Below, in pieces: positions 1-6,904 of a stretch of DNA of 50,548 bases. The DNA comes from Gammaproteobacteria bacterium (GTDB taxonomy: Bacteria > Pseudomonadota > Gammaproteobacteria > Methylococcales > Methylomonadaceae). Where the stretch lies: positions 1-50,548 of the forward strand of contig JAHJSQ010000086.1 of NCBI GenBank assembly GCA_018830325.1, in the 5' to 3' direction. Position 1 is the stretch's first letter, and the number at the start of each line of letters is the position of its first letter. The notes under the pieces were generated by a model. The model was not told the DNA's origin, made no database searches, and was given only the letters and a program-made list of their open reading frames with translations. A program made the position numbers and the translations under genes.

Positions 1-132
1 GTGTTAGAGGCTGTGCACAAACTCAACAACAGGCCAAGGAAGTGCCTGGGTTTTAAGACGCCTTACGAGGTGTTCCGGGAACTATCCGGCATGGACGCTG
101 AAATATTGGTGGGTTATGCACTTATTACTTGA
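1..132 (+). CDS. IS30-family transposase, C-terminal fragment
   Basis: An open frame enters from the left edge and ends at TGA 130-132. Its 43 residues contain LNNRPRKCLGFKTPYEVF, the typical end of IS30-family DDE transposases. Only the 3' end of the element is in the window, so whether the rest is intact cannot be judged. It lies about 70 bp before the first integron-type core site, so the element probably inserted into or next to the cassette array and removed what came before. The family call is confident. Confidence 0.85.
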   Translation: MLEAVHKLNNRPRKCLGFKTPYEVFRELSGMDAEILVGYALIT

Positions 133-200
133 ATTCACGAATTATAAGAAAACGGATATCAGACGAAATGGGATGATATATAGAAACCATTTAATTACTT

Positions 201-207
201 GTTAGGG
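201..207 (+). other. Integron-type R' core site (start of cassette 1)
   Basis: GTTAGGG fits the R' core of attC sites (GTTRRRY, last base excepted). Its exact reverse complement CCCTAAC lies at 1045-1051, just after the following gene. Matching R' at the start and R'' at the end is expected when a circular cassette inserts. The rest of the attC belonging to this R' is not visible upstream, where the IS30 end lies. Confidence 0.65.
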
Positions 208-243
208 GTTCAACCCGCCTACAAGAAGAGAAGAGATCTATTC

Positions 244-1041
244 ATGAAATTTGTAGAAACATTAGTGTATTCATTCATGGAATTATGGCTATTAGGCTTA
301 ATAGCCTTTCTTATTGCTCTTTATACAGGAACGAGAAAATTAAAAAGCAAAAAAAATAGAAGCCAACTTGTACTGATTTTTGTACAAGCTTGGTTTGTAA
401 CATTTGTCGCAAAGCTAATTTTTTCATACATAGGCCAATCTATGCAATGGTCTGCTTCTCCACAATCTGGCTTCGCACAGAACCTATTGCCTCTAGGGAT
501 AGGCGCTTATGTTGCTCGACAACTTATTCTTTTAGAATTTGGCCTGGAACCTTATAAACTTAAGCGCCTTGAATATATAGGTGCATTCTTAGTGGTTTCT
601 TTTATTTTGGGATCAATAACTCCAGAAAAATCAAAGGAAACATCCGACTTTAACGAACCAGAACTAACAGTTATAGTTAACCGCCAGGCATCTGAGGGCG
701 TTACTCAAGATCATATGAATCAGAAATTTCTTGATAACTTTGAATCGTACTCTATTCAAAGAATTAGAGAAAAATTTGCAGATCATTATAAAGCAAGGAG
801 TTTACCCGTCCCCGAACTAAAAGTTCGTGCAGAATCAAATTACATTATCCTTGGTACCACAAAGCTCGCTATAACTAGAGTTTTTGAAGAAGGTGTTTCT
901 AATGCTGCCCTAATTTTAGGCATAAAAGGAGATGAAATACTCAGGGTTGGCTGCTTCTCCAGAAGCACCTATCAGGTTGAGGTTTCCGCAGGCGAGTGCG
1001 GTAAAAAAATAGAGCAAACATATGACGTTTCTTTCAAATAA
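244..1041 (+). CDS. Cassette-borne membrane protein, unknown function
   Basis: A 265-residue protein in an AT-rich cassette. I chose ATG 244, which starts MKFVETLVYSFMELW; the frame stays open further upstream but that part would cross the core site at 201. The first half holds about four hydrophobic segments (roughly residues 8-27, 43-62, 80-97, 110-125), so it should be an inner-membrane protein. The C-terminal half (about 140-265) is soluble and mixed alpha/beta, with two cysteines near the end. Which side of the membrane it faces is unclear. I do not recognise the family. Its base composition differs from the housekeeping genes in the window, as is usual for gene cassettes. Confidence 0.7.
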   Translation: MKFVETLVYSFMELWLLGLIAFLIALYTGTRKLKSKKNRSQLVLIFVQAWFVTFVAKLIFSYIGQSMQWSASPQSGFAQNLLPLGIGAYVARQLILLEFGLEPYKLKRLEYIGAFLVVSFILGSITPEKSKETSDFNEPELTVIVNRQASEGVTQDHMNQKFLDNFESYSIQRIREKFADHYKARSLPVPELKVRAESNYIILGTTKLAITRVFEEGVSNAALILGIKGDEILRVGCFSRSTYQVEVSAGECGKKIEQTYDVSFK

Positions 1042-1044
1042 AAC

Positions 1045-1137
1045 CCCTAACAAGGCAATGTCCAGCACACCGCGCACTCCCGTGTGCCGGACTCGTGCAA
1101 GCTTCGCTTGCACTCGCTAGTGTAGGCGGCGTTATGC
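1045..1137 (+). other. attC recombination site of cassette 1
   Basis: Bounded by R'' CCCTAAC (1045-1051) and R' GTTATGC (1131-1137). The interior folds on itself; the tip is a perfect hairpin GTGCAAGC-TTC-GCTTGCAC at about 1094-1112. R'' is the exact reverse complement of the cassette's own 5' core at 201-207, and the R' begins cassette 2. This is the arrangement left by site-specific cassette integration. Confidence 0.75.
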
Positions 1138-1154
1138 CTAATGAGAGATGAGTC

Positions 1155-1688
1155 GTGAGTCTTAGCAAAAAGGTAGTTCGGGAGATTACTGGTTTCACTT
1201 TTTCCAAGATCGGAACAGACCCTGAAAACTGGATGAAGCGAGCTATGGATTTCAAAGAGGCAGCAATATTGATTGCTAAATCTGAAGAATATTCTCCACC
1301 GTTTCCGTTTTACTATAACTCTGGTATAGCACTAGAATTGGCCTTGAAATCAATAGCCATTGCAAAATCAAAAGTTTACGAAGCTAATCATCGTCTAAAC
1401 GATTTGTGCACGCTGGTTGGGCTAAATATAACTAAGGATCAAGAGTGTACTCTAGAGCTTTTATCCGAGCTTATTATCTGGAGTGGGAGGTATCCCGTGC
1501 CCAAAAAAGAGGGGCAATGGAACAACTATTATGATGTGGTGCACGAAAAGCACGTTGTGCGTGAAAACGAAGGAAATGTATATAGAGCGCTTGCAAATAG
1601 AGATAGATTCCCAACAGTAGAAAATTTCCTTACTCTATGGAAACTGTGTGAAATTGAATATAAATCATCATTTGCAAAAAAGGCATAA
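1155..1688 (+). CDS. HEPN-like cassette protein
   Basis: A 177-residue soluble protein starting at GTG 1155, 24 bp after the R' core at 1131; its TAA lies inside the R'' core at 1683-1689. The segment YYNSGIALELALKSIAIA (residues about 53-70), followed by a NHRLNDLC stretch, resembles the first helices of HEPN-type proteins, where a long helix carries a conserved GxxLELxLKA pattern before a His-Asp-Leu. No clear R-x4-6-H RNase motif was verified, so ribonuclease activity is not claimed. HEPN proteins are common in toxin and defence modules, which fits a mobile cassette. Confidence 0.55.
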   Translation: MSLSKKVVREITGFTFSKIGTDPENWMKRAMDFKEAAILIAKSEEYSPPFPFYYNSGIALELALKSIAIAKSKVYEANHRLNDLCTLVGLNITKDQECTLELLSELIIWSGRYPVPKKEGQWNNYYDVVHEKHVVRENEGNVYRALANRDRFPTVENFLTLWKLCEIEYKSSFAKKA

Positions 1689-1753
1689 CACAGCGTGCTG
1701 CTAGGGATAAACCTACGCTACGCTTCGGTTTACTCCAGAGCACGGCGTTAAAT
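1683..1753 (+). other. attC recombination site of cassette 2
   Basis: 71 bp bounded by R'' GCATAAC (1683-1689) and R' GTTAAAT (1747-1753). R'' is the exact complement of the cassette's start core GTTATGC at 1131. The inner arms CGTGCT/AGCACG pair perfectly, and GGATAAACC pairs with GGTTTACTCC leaving one unpaired base. Such extrahelical bases give attC hairpins their strand choice. Confidence 0.85.
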
Positions 1754-1821
1754 ACCCTATTCGTGCCACAGAAATCGTAGGAGTCTAACCAACAGATAAC
1801 GAATATAATAGACCTATCGTA

Positions 1822-2060
1822 ATGCGATATCTGCACGAAGTTCATTACCCACCCGCGCTGGAAAAAGCTGGCTGGGACATGTAGCAACAAGTCCGTGAAG
1901 TAATCGGCTTCATCGATGGCCGCATTTATGTGAAGGGCAATCTCAGCAGTCGTGGCAAGCGGGCGGATTACATTCTTTACTACAAGCCCAATATCCCGGT
2001 CGCGATGATCGAGGCCAAAGACAACAAGCAGTCGGCGATAGCTGGTATTCAGCGAGTATC
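1822..2060 (+). pseudogene. Type I restriction enzyme HsdR N-terminal remnant
   Basis: From ATG 1822 the frame reads through an in-frame TAG at 1882-1884 and continues with GRIYVKGNLSSRGKRADYIL and AMIEAKDNKQS. This is the N-terminal nuclease region of type I restriction subunits, whose motif is D...(E)xK inside RADYxL...IEAKDN. Similarity stops near 2060, where helicase domains should follow but none exist. It is a nonsense-containing fragment of under 10% of a normal HsdR, with no hsdM or hsdS beside it. Confidence 0.75.
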
Positions 2061-2171
2061 CCGGATGGAGTTTACGAAATCCGGTGTAAAGGCGGCTTGG
2101 ATTATCCAGGATTGCAGTACATATCATTCGGGCTACTCACTTCATTGTTATCTGTTAATTAGAGGTAGAAG

Positions 2172-2360
2172 ATGTCCACAATAATCAGTAAAGAAGATGC
2201 CCATAAATTGATCGATCAACTTCCTGCTCATGCAACATGGGATGATCTAATGCATGAAATATATGTCAGAGAAACGATCGAGAAGGGGATTGAAGATAGT
2301 AAGGCCGGAAGAACAAAAGATGTTGCGGAAATAAGAAAGAAATATGGATTGCCTGAGTGA
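2172..2360 (+). CDS. Antitoxin of a ParE/RelE-type toxin-antitoxin pair
   Basis: A 62-residue protein with a good ribosome-binding site (AGAGGTAGAAG) before ATG 2172. The sequence (LIDQLPAHATWDDLMHEIYV, then RETIEKGIEDSKAGRT and RKKYGLPE) matches the short antitoxin family whose members contain a 'LP..atWdDlmyEIYvRe.IE.GL.D..aG' pattern and precede ParE-like toxins. The toxin gene overlaps it by four bases, so the two are translationally coupled. The partner has an in-frame stop (next entry), so the antitoxin may now be an orphan. Confidence 0.75.
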   Translation: MSTIISKEDAHKLIDQLPAHATWDDLMHEIYVRETIEKGIEDSKAGRTKDVAEIRKKYGLPE

Positions 2361-2635
2361 AAGTTCATTGGACCGAAACGGCCGAGGCGCATCTGGATGC
2401 CATATATGCATACATCGCACAAGACTCGAAAACCTATGCGCTGCACACGGTAGATCGTGTTACAAGGTGATCACAACAAATTAGTGAATTTCCATTGTCT
2501 GGACGCAAAGTTCCTGAATATGAGCTTGAACAAATCAGGGAGGTGTTCTCCGGACCGTACAGAATCATATACCACATTAGAGTGGATAGAATTGATGTGG
2601 TCGCTGTGATTCATGGAGCAATGAATATTCTGTAA
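2357..2635 (+). pseudogene. ParE/RelE-family toxin with in-frame stop
   Basis: Starting at GTG 2357, inside the antitoxin's last codons, the frame encodes KVHWTETAEAHLDAIYAYIA, then an in-frame TGA at 2468-2470, then SQQISEFPLSGRKVPE and IREVFSGPYRIIYHI up to TAA 2633-2635. Together these 92 codons give a full-length ParE-type toxin. The single TGA sits where an Arg codon (CGA) would be natural. This looks like an inactivating nonsense mutation, though a sequencing error cannot be excluded. No frame change is needed, and no TGA-recoding signal is evident. Confidence 0.75.
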
Positions 2636-2771
2636 GGCGAAAATAAGAAAGGCCGAAGGAGGTAAACCGAATAGATTCAAGCAGTCCGGAATTCAGAAAT
2701 CCATACCGGATAAATACGAAGGGTATTGGCAAACGAGAATTTAAAATTAAGCGTTATATTGACACACAGCC

Positions 2772-2996
2772 ATGAATAAACACGAATTTGCAATTTGCAT
2801 CAATAATCGCGGCTATGAAGTTTCGCTTGAAACGCGCAAGCTCTACGAAGTGCTAAATGACTCCGATGCTGAAAAGCATCAACAAATAAGAGTGATTGAT
2901 GAGTCAGGCGAAGATTATTTATACCCTGCTTCATTATTCGATCGGATCTCATTACCGACTCAAGTCGTTGAGCATATTTTACATGCGCCTGCGTAA
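2772..2996 (+). CDS. Small conserved hypothetical protein
   Basis: A 74-residue protein from ATG 2772. It contains RGYEVSLETRKLYEVLND and RVIDESGEDYLYPASLF, a compact pattern I recognise from short conserved proteins of unknown function. No signal peptide or membrane segment. Its TAA lies within a possible R'' core (GCGTAAC, 2991-2997), which suggests another cassette. The 5' boundary is not clear: GTTATAT at 2752 is the nearest R'-like motif and is not the complement of GCGTAAC. Confidence 0.6.
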   Translation: MNKHEFAICINNRGYEVSLETRKLYEVLNDSDAEKHQQIRVIDESGEDYLYPASLFDRISLPTQVVEHILHAPA

Positions 2997-3062
2997 CAAA
3001 ACGCTCCTGCGGGCTCTGCTGAGGTAGAGCGATCCCATGAGCGCGATATCGAAGCGTTATCA
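2991..3062 (+). other. Possible decayed attC site
   Basis: GCGTAAC (2991-2997) and GTTATCA (3056-3062) flank 58 bp with partial complementarity (ACGCTC near 3001, GAGCG near 3026 and 3039). The spacing and position after a small gene fit attC, but the cores do not match a neighbour and the stem is poor. Confidence 0.35.
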
Positions 3063-3141
3063 AGCTCGGTAGGATTGGGTGAGGAACGAACCGAATCATT
3101 CGCGATTGATGCGGTTCACTCTGTTCACCGCATCCTACTAG

Positions 3142-3174
3142 CTTTGACGGGCACCCCGGCGCCGAATTTTGATC
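3142..3174 (-). repeat. Fragment of a dispersed repeat
   Basis: These 33 bp recur as the reverse complement, with one mismatch, at 28654-28686 inside the MITE-like element there. The fragment abuts the truncated peroxiredoxin frame, so a repeat-mediated rearrangement may have removed the 5' part of that gene. Confidence 0.7.
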
Positions 3175-3366
3175 TACGATAGGTATAATCATTATTTTTC
3201 CTCAAGTTTGAAATTGCCTCTGCTTGAAATCGAGGGGTTAAAATTGCTCAAAAGATTGACTCTCATTACCCAAAGTGGAATGATTAAAAAATGTTTTTAT
3301 CCTGTCTTTCCACCAGATAAAAATGTTATTGAGGTGATGGATAGGCTCTCCGAGAATCAAGATTAA
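3169..3366 (+). pseudogene. Peroxiredoxin, C-terminal remnant
   Basis: 65 codons whose core (LLEIEGLKLLKRLTLI, then IKKCFYPVFPPDKN and VMDRL) matches the C-terminal third of an AhpC/TSA peroxiredoxin group with the signature 'F.V.G..L.KRLTL....G.I.kVFYPVFPPD.NA..V..WL'. The peroxidatic-cysteine half is absent; the DNA there is a dispersed-repeat fragment. The apparent ATG at 3169 is probably fortuitous. I treat it as a 5'-deleted pseudogene. Confidence 0.7.
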
Positions 3367-3443
3367 CCCAGACCTCAACCATAGAGCGGGAGCTAAGGAA
3401 TTTTGTGTTGGACAACAGAATTTAGGTCAACTTTTAGTGGGAT

Positions 3444-3659
3444 ATGAATATGAAACGTGCATTTACTCTCGAATATTGGTTAGATGATGGATGGTATGTT
3501 GGCAAACTTAGGGAAATACCTGGGGTTTTTAGCCAAGGTGAGACACTAGAGGAGCTGGAAGAAAATATTGAAGATGCTTATAAACTTTTAATGGAAGAAG
3601 AGGTGAAAACTAGCCACCCAGTATCACAAATAAAAGAAGTCTTGGTCGAAGTAGTGTGA
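3444..3659 (+). CDS. hicB: HicB-family antitoxin
   Basis: 71 residues: FTLEYWLDDGWYVGKLREIP, GVFSQGETLEELEENIEDAY. This is the short HicB fold, a partial RNase-H-like domain that binds and blocks HicA; the usual 'DGwyv..lpEiPGv.sqGeTleEa..ni.da' pattern is clear. No C-terminal DNA-binding domain is present. A second ATG lies two codons in. The hicA gene overlaps its stop codon, giving the order hicB-hicA. Confidence 0.85.
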   Translation: MNMKRAFTLEYWLDDGWYVGKLREIPGVFSQGETLEELEENIEDAYKLLMEEEVKTSHPVSQIKEVLVEVV

Positions 3660-3832
3660 AACGAGGAAACTTTATTAGAGAGTTGGTTGAAGCAGGCTGT
3701 TACCTTAAGCGTCATGGTAATAAGCACGATATTTATGCAAATCCTGCAAATGGTAAACAAACTCCGGTTTCAAGACATTCCGAAATAAAAGAGAGTCTTT
3801 GTCGGCTTATCGAGGGGCAATTGGGGATATGA
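3656..3832 (+). CDS. hicA: HicA-family mRNA interferase toxin
   Basis: 58 residues from GTG 3656, overlapping hicB by four bases, to TGA 3830-3832. The frame reads KRGNFIRELVEAGCYLKRHG, NKHDIYANPANGKQTPVSRH and SEIKESLCRLIEGQLGI, which is the YcfA/HicA dsRBD-like fold. The histidine in GNKHDIY is in the position of the catalytic His (G-x-H) of HicA. HicA cleaves mRNA when not bound by HicB. Full length for the family, so the pair may be functional. Confidence 0.85.
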   Translation: MKRGNFIRELVEAGCYLKRHGNKHDIYANPANGKQTPVSRHSEIKESLCRLIEGQLGI

Positions 3833-3842
3833 AGCTGTCTAT

Positions 3843-3904
3843 GCTTAACCTGGTACTCCTGCAGACTCCGCTACCGCTCCGTCGCTGAGCTTTGCACTAT
3901 GCCG
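3843..3904 (+). other. attC-like remnant after hicBA
   Basis: GCTTAAC (3843-3849) fits the R'' consensus. It is followed by GACTCCGCTACCGCT and GTCGCTGAGCT, which closely match the interior of the attC sites at 43726 and 48687. The 3' core has decayed (CACTATGC instead of GTTRRRY). Shared interiors suggest one attC family made by one integron platform. Confidence 0.55.
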
Positions 3905-4013
3905 ATTGAACGAATTGGCGAACAAGCTAAATTAAGTGAACCTTAACTCATCACATAAATGACGTTTCAGTTACTGATTGTCAAGAACCGGTAAATGACA
4001 TAGCATAAGCCCC

Positions 4014-4397
4014 ATGTCGACACCCTTCAAAAAAGCCTTAGTTATTTTTCTCGTGATCCTGCAATCGATCGCGCCGTTGGTGCATGCGCATCCGATGGTC
4101 GACGAGTTGTCGGACGGCGTTCACATGCCGGGCTTTGAGCAATTCAACGTAGGGAACGACGATGATGTATTGGCGTTGTTCGACTCGTCCGTGATCGATT
4201 TGGACCAAGGCATTGAAACCGAAACGACGCTGCTGTCCGATTGGCTTCCTTTTGCCGTAGTGTTCGTTGCTTTAGTGTTTCCCGAACCGGATGAATGTCT
4301 CGGTTTCGAAGTTGCGTTTTCTCCACCGCCGAATGTGATTTCCGGCCGAACCTCTTCTTCTCCTCAAGCGCCACGCGCGCCGCCTGTGCAGCTGTAA
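4014..4397 (+). CDS. Small exported protein preceding the efflux operon
   Basis: 127 residues with an N-terminal signal sequence (FKKALVIFLVILQSIAPLVH, AHA-type cleavage near residue 26). The mature part is acidic (DELSDGV, GNDDDVLALFDSS), then has a hydrophobic stretch WLPFAVVFVALVFPEP and a Pro-rich tail (APRAPPVQL). It lies about 85 bp before the TolC-family gene in the same orientation, so it is probably the first gene of that operon. Small periplasmic proteins of the CzcI type occupy this place in some heavy-metal operons, but I cannot show that homology. There is no obvious His/Cys metal cluster. Confidence 0.65.
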   Translation: MSTPFKKALVIFLVILQSIAPLVHAHPMVDELSDGVHMPGFEQFNVGNDDDVLALFDSSVIDLDQGIETETTLLSDWLPFAVVFVALVFPEPDECLGFEVAFSPPPNVISGRTSSSPQAPRAPPVQL

Positions 4398-4481
4398 ACA
4401 GTTTATAGATTGTCGGATTCGCTGAGTATCCGACTTGTTGTTTCAGTTGCGGCCCTGCTGCCGCATATTGCGGAGCTCAAT

Positions 4482-5738
4482 ATGATTCCCCTCAAGCCTT
4501 TAACAGGCGCTTTGCTGTGTTGCTGCCTACTTTCTACATTCTTTGTATGGGCGGACAGCGAAATGATCGTCGATCATTTCGATCCAATTGAAATCGAGCC
4601 GACCATGACTTTGGCGGAATTGATCGATACCACTGCCGAACGATATCCCGACGCCGCATGGCTTAAAGCGTTGGAAGACGAAGCGAAAGCGCTTGCGCAA
4701 CGCGGGCAAAGTTGGATAGCAGGACCTGCTACCGCGGATTTGTTTTTTTTGGAAGCGACCAGCGGTACTTTGCATATTCTCGATGCAGTAGTAAGCGTGC
4801 CGTTGTGGAACTTCGGGCAACGCGATGCCGAACAAGATCTCGCCCAGCGTGCCGATGACAGCAGGCAATCGCAAAGCCGGGCGCTCAAATTGCGTGTCGC
4901 TGGATTAGTTAGGTCGGCTTTATGGGATATCGCATTGACCGATGTGCGTCATGACCAGGCAAAAACCGATTATGAATTAACCGGAAAATTGGTCGGCAAG
5001 GTCAAGCGGCTTTATGAATTGGGTGACTTGGCCCGGGCCGATTTATTGCTCGCGCAAAGCGAATTGTTGCAGAAACGGTCGGTGTTGACCCTGGCGGAAT
5101 CGGAAGTCATGCATGCCCGAAAGCGCTATACGAATTTGACGCGGACCGAAAAGATTCCGGCCGAATTCCACGAACCCTTGGTTGCGCTGAAAACAATCGA
5201 ACAGCAGCATCCCGCCTTGGCCGCGCTCAACAGTCAAATAGCCCGTAAACAAGCCGAACTCGAAGCGATACGTTTGACCGGCTCGGGTCAAACTCAGGTT
5301 TCGGTCGGCATCAACAGCGACCGGGGTAATAACGACCCGCGCAGTAACTATACCGAAAGTTTCGGCGTCGGTATTTCGGTCCCGTTCGGCGGCAGCGCGC
5401 ATCAGGCGCCTAAAATTGCCGCAGTCAATGTCGAGTTAAATCGTCTGATCGCCGAACGTGAGCAACTGTTTAGAGATTTGAAACTCGCCTATCACGAAGC
5501 CGAGCATGCCTTGGAAGTCAACCGCGCCGAACAGGCAACCGCCGATGAAATGAAACAACTGGCGGAAGAGCATTTGGATATGACCGAATTAAGTTTCTCA
5601 GTCGGCGAAATCAATCTGATCGAATTATTAAGAATCCGTGCCAGAACCCAACAAGCCATCCTTAACGCCAAAGAGCGTTCGGTGATCTTGCAGAGGGATA
5701 TCGCACTATACAATCAGGCCGTTGGAGTGTTGCCATGA
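4482..5738 (+). CDS. TolC-family outer-membrane efflux protein (CzcC-like)
   Basis: 418 residues starting at ATG 4482 (CGGAG seven bases upstream, then a signal peptide LLCCCLLSTFFVWA). The two long helical halves typical of outer-membrane efflux proteins are visible: LRVAGLVRSALWDIALTDVR... with LYELGDLARADLLLAQSELL at about 180-220, and the related ELSFSVGEINLIELLRIRAR near 385. It forms the outer-membrane channel of the tripartite RND pump whose adaptor and permease follow. The next gene starts inside its stop codon (ATGA), so translation is coupled. Confidence 0.85.
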   Translation: MIPLKPLTGALLCCCLLSTFFVWADSEMIVDHFDPIEIEPTMTLAELIDTTAERYPDAAWLKALEDEAKALAQRGQSWIAGPATADLFFLEATSGTLHILDAVVSVPLWNFGQRDAEQDLAQRADDSRQSQSRALKLRVAGLVRSALWDIALTDVRHDQAKTDYELTGKLVGKVKRLYELGDLARADLLLAQSELLQKRSVLTLAESEVMHARKRYTNLTRTEKIPAEFHEPLVALKTIEQQHPALAALNSQIARKQAELEAIRLTGSGQTQVSVGINSDRGNNDPRSNYTESFGVGISVPFGGSAHQAPKIAAVNVELNRLIAEREQLFRDLKLAYHEAEHALEVNRAEQATADEMKQLAEEHLDMTELSFSVGEINLIELLRIRARTQQAILNAKERSVILQRDIALYNQAVGVLP

Positions 5739-6904
5739 AACGAATCTTGTTATCAATATGGGCCGGTCTGTTTGTTTTACAGGCCTCAAATAATAGTTGG
5801 GCGGCAAACGCGTGCGAGGATGTCGGAACGAATACGGCGGGTGAGAATCATTGTTCGCCGGTTTCGGCACTGGTCGTTCTCGAGCTGAGCGAAGAGCAGA
5901 TCGCTAATTTGGATATTAAACTCGCCGCCTTGGAAAAGGCCGACGAAATACCGCTTCTGACTGCATCGGCGCGGGTGATCGTTCCGCCGGAAAATGAACA
6001 AATCGTCAGCACCACCGTAGCAGGATTGGTGAACCGCATTCATGTTGCAGAAGGCGACGCCGTGCAGCAAGGTCAAGTATTGGCGCAATTGAACAGTCCT
6101 GAACTCTTGGCGTTGCAGCGCGACTATCTGAAACGGACCAGCGAAGCGCAATTAGCCGAGGCGGTCTATCGGCGCGATCGGAAATTACAGCAGGAAGGAA
6201 TTATTCCGCAGAGCCGCTGGGAGGAAACGCTTAGCCGCTTCAACGTCGCCAAAGCAAGGGCGCAAGAAGCCAAACAAATGTTATTGATTACCGGCTTGAC
6301 CGAAACGGAGGCTGGTCAATTGCTTGCGTCAAGACGGCTGAACAGTCTGCTGGAAATTAGCGCACCGATAGGCGGCACGATACTGCAGCGCATTGCTTCG
6401 GTTGGTGAACGTCTAACCGCGAATGCACCGTTGTTCCGCATTGCGAATCTCGAACAACTTTGGCTGGAGCTGTCGGTCGCTCAGGATCGTATCGACGTCT
6501 TAACGGTCGGAGACAAGGTTAAAGTCGCCGGTACGGAAGCGATCGCCGAGATTGTTTTGCTGGGCCGGCATGTCGATGAACAGACTCAATCGGTACTGGC
6601 GCGTGCCGTGTTAGTAGGACCTCAAACCGAGCTGCGTCCGGGGCAGTCAGTCAATGCGCAAGCGGTTAAGCGAATCGAGACCGCTGCGTTCAAACTGCCG
6701 CAAACTGCGCTGGCGCAAAGCGAAGGACGGGACTATGTATTCGTGCGGACCGGACAGGGCTTCGATGTCAAGCCGGTCAAAGTCATCGGTCGGCACGAAG
6801 ATGCGGTCTTTATCGTAGGTGCGTTGGACGTTAGCGAAACGGTTGCGGTGCGAGGCGCCGCGGCATTGAAAGCGCTTTGGCTCGAATCCGGGAGTGCTGA
6901 ATGA
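5735..6904 (+). CDS. RND efflux periplasmic adaptor (HlyD/CzcB-like)
   Basis: 389 residues with a signal peptide (MKRILLSIWAGLFVLQASNN) and the adaptor layout: a lipoyl-like half motif around VVPPENEQIVSTTVAGLVNR and GDAVQQGQVLAQLNSPELL (about 85-130), a short alpha hairpin (about 130-200), the second lipoyl half APIGGTILQRIASVGE, and beta-barrel domains to the end. It connects the inner-membrane permease to the outer-membrane channel. It overlaps both neighbours by four bases. No N-terminal His-rich metal-binding extension is seen, so the metal cannot be named from this gene. Confidence 0.88.
   Translation: MKRILLSIWAGLFVLQASNNSWAANACEDVGTNTAGENHCSPVSALVVLELSEEQIANLDIKLAALEKADEIPLLTASARVIVPPENEQIVSTTVAGLVNRIHVAEGDAVQQGQVLAQLNSPELLALQRDYLKRTSEAQLAEAVYRRDRKLQQEGIIPQSRWEETLSRFNVAKARAQEAKQMLLITGLTETEAGQLLASRRLNSLLEISAPIGGTILQRIASVGERLTANAPLFRIANLEQLWLELSVAQDRIDVLTVGDKVKVAGTEAIAEIVLLGRHVDEQTQSVLARAVLVGPQTELRPGQSVNAQAVKRIETAAFKLPQTALAQSEGRDYVFVRTGQGFDVKPVKVIGRHEDAVFIVGALDVSETVAVRGAAALKALWLESGSAE

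Noticed and set aside
1930-2184. Intact 84-residue gene
   Set aside because: The upstream frame through the TAG at 1882 continues the same HsdR homology, so the apparent start is internal to a broken gene.
2468-2470. Selenocysteine or recoded TGA in the ParE-like gene
   Set aside because: The position replaces an ordinary Arg and no SECIS-like hairpin follows; nonsense mutation is simpler.
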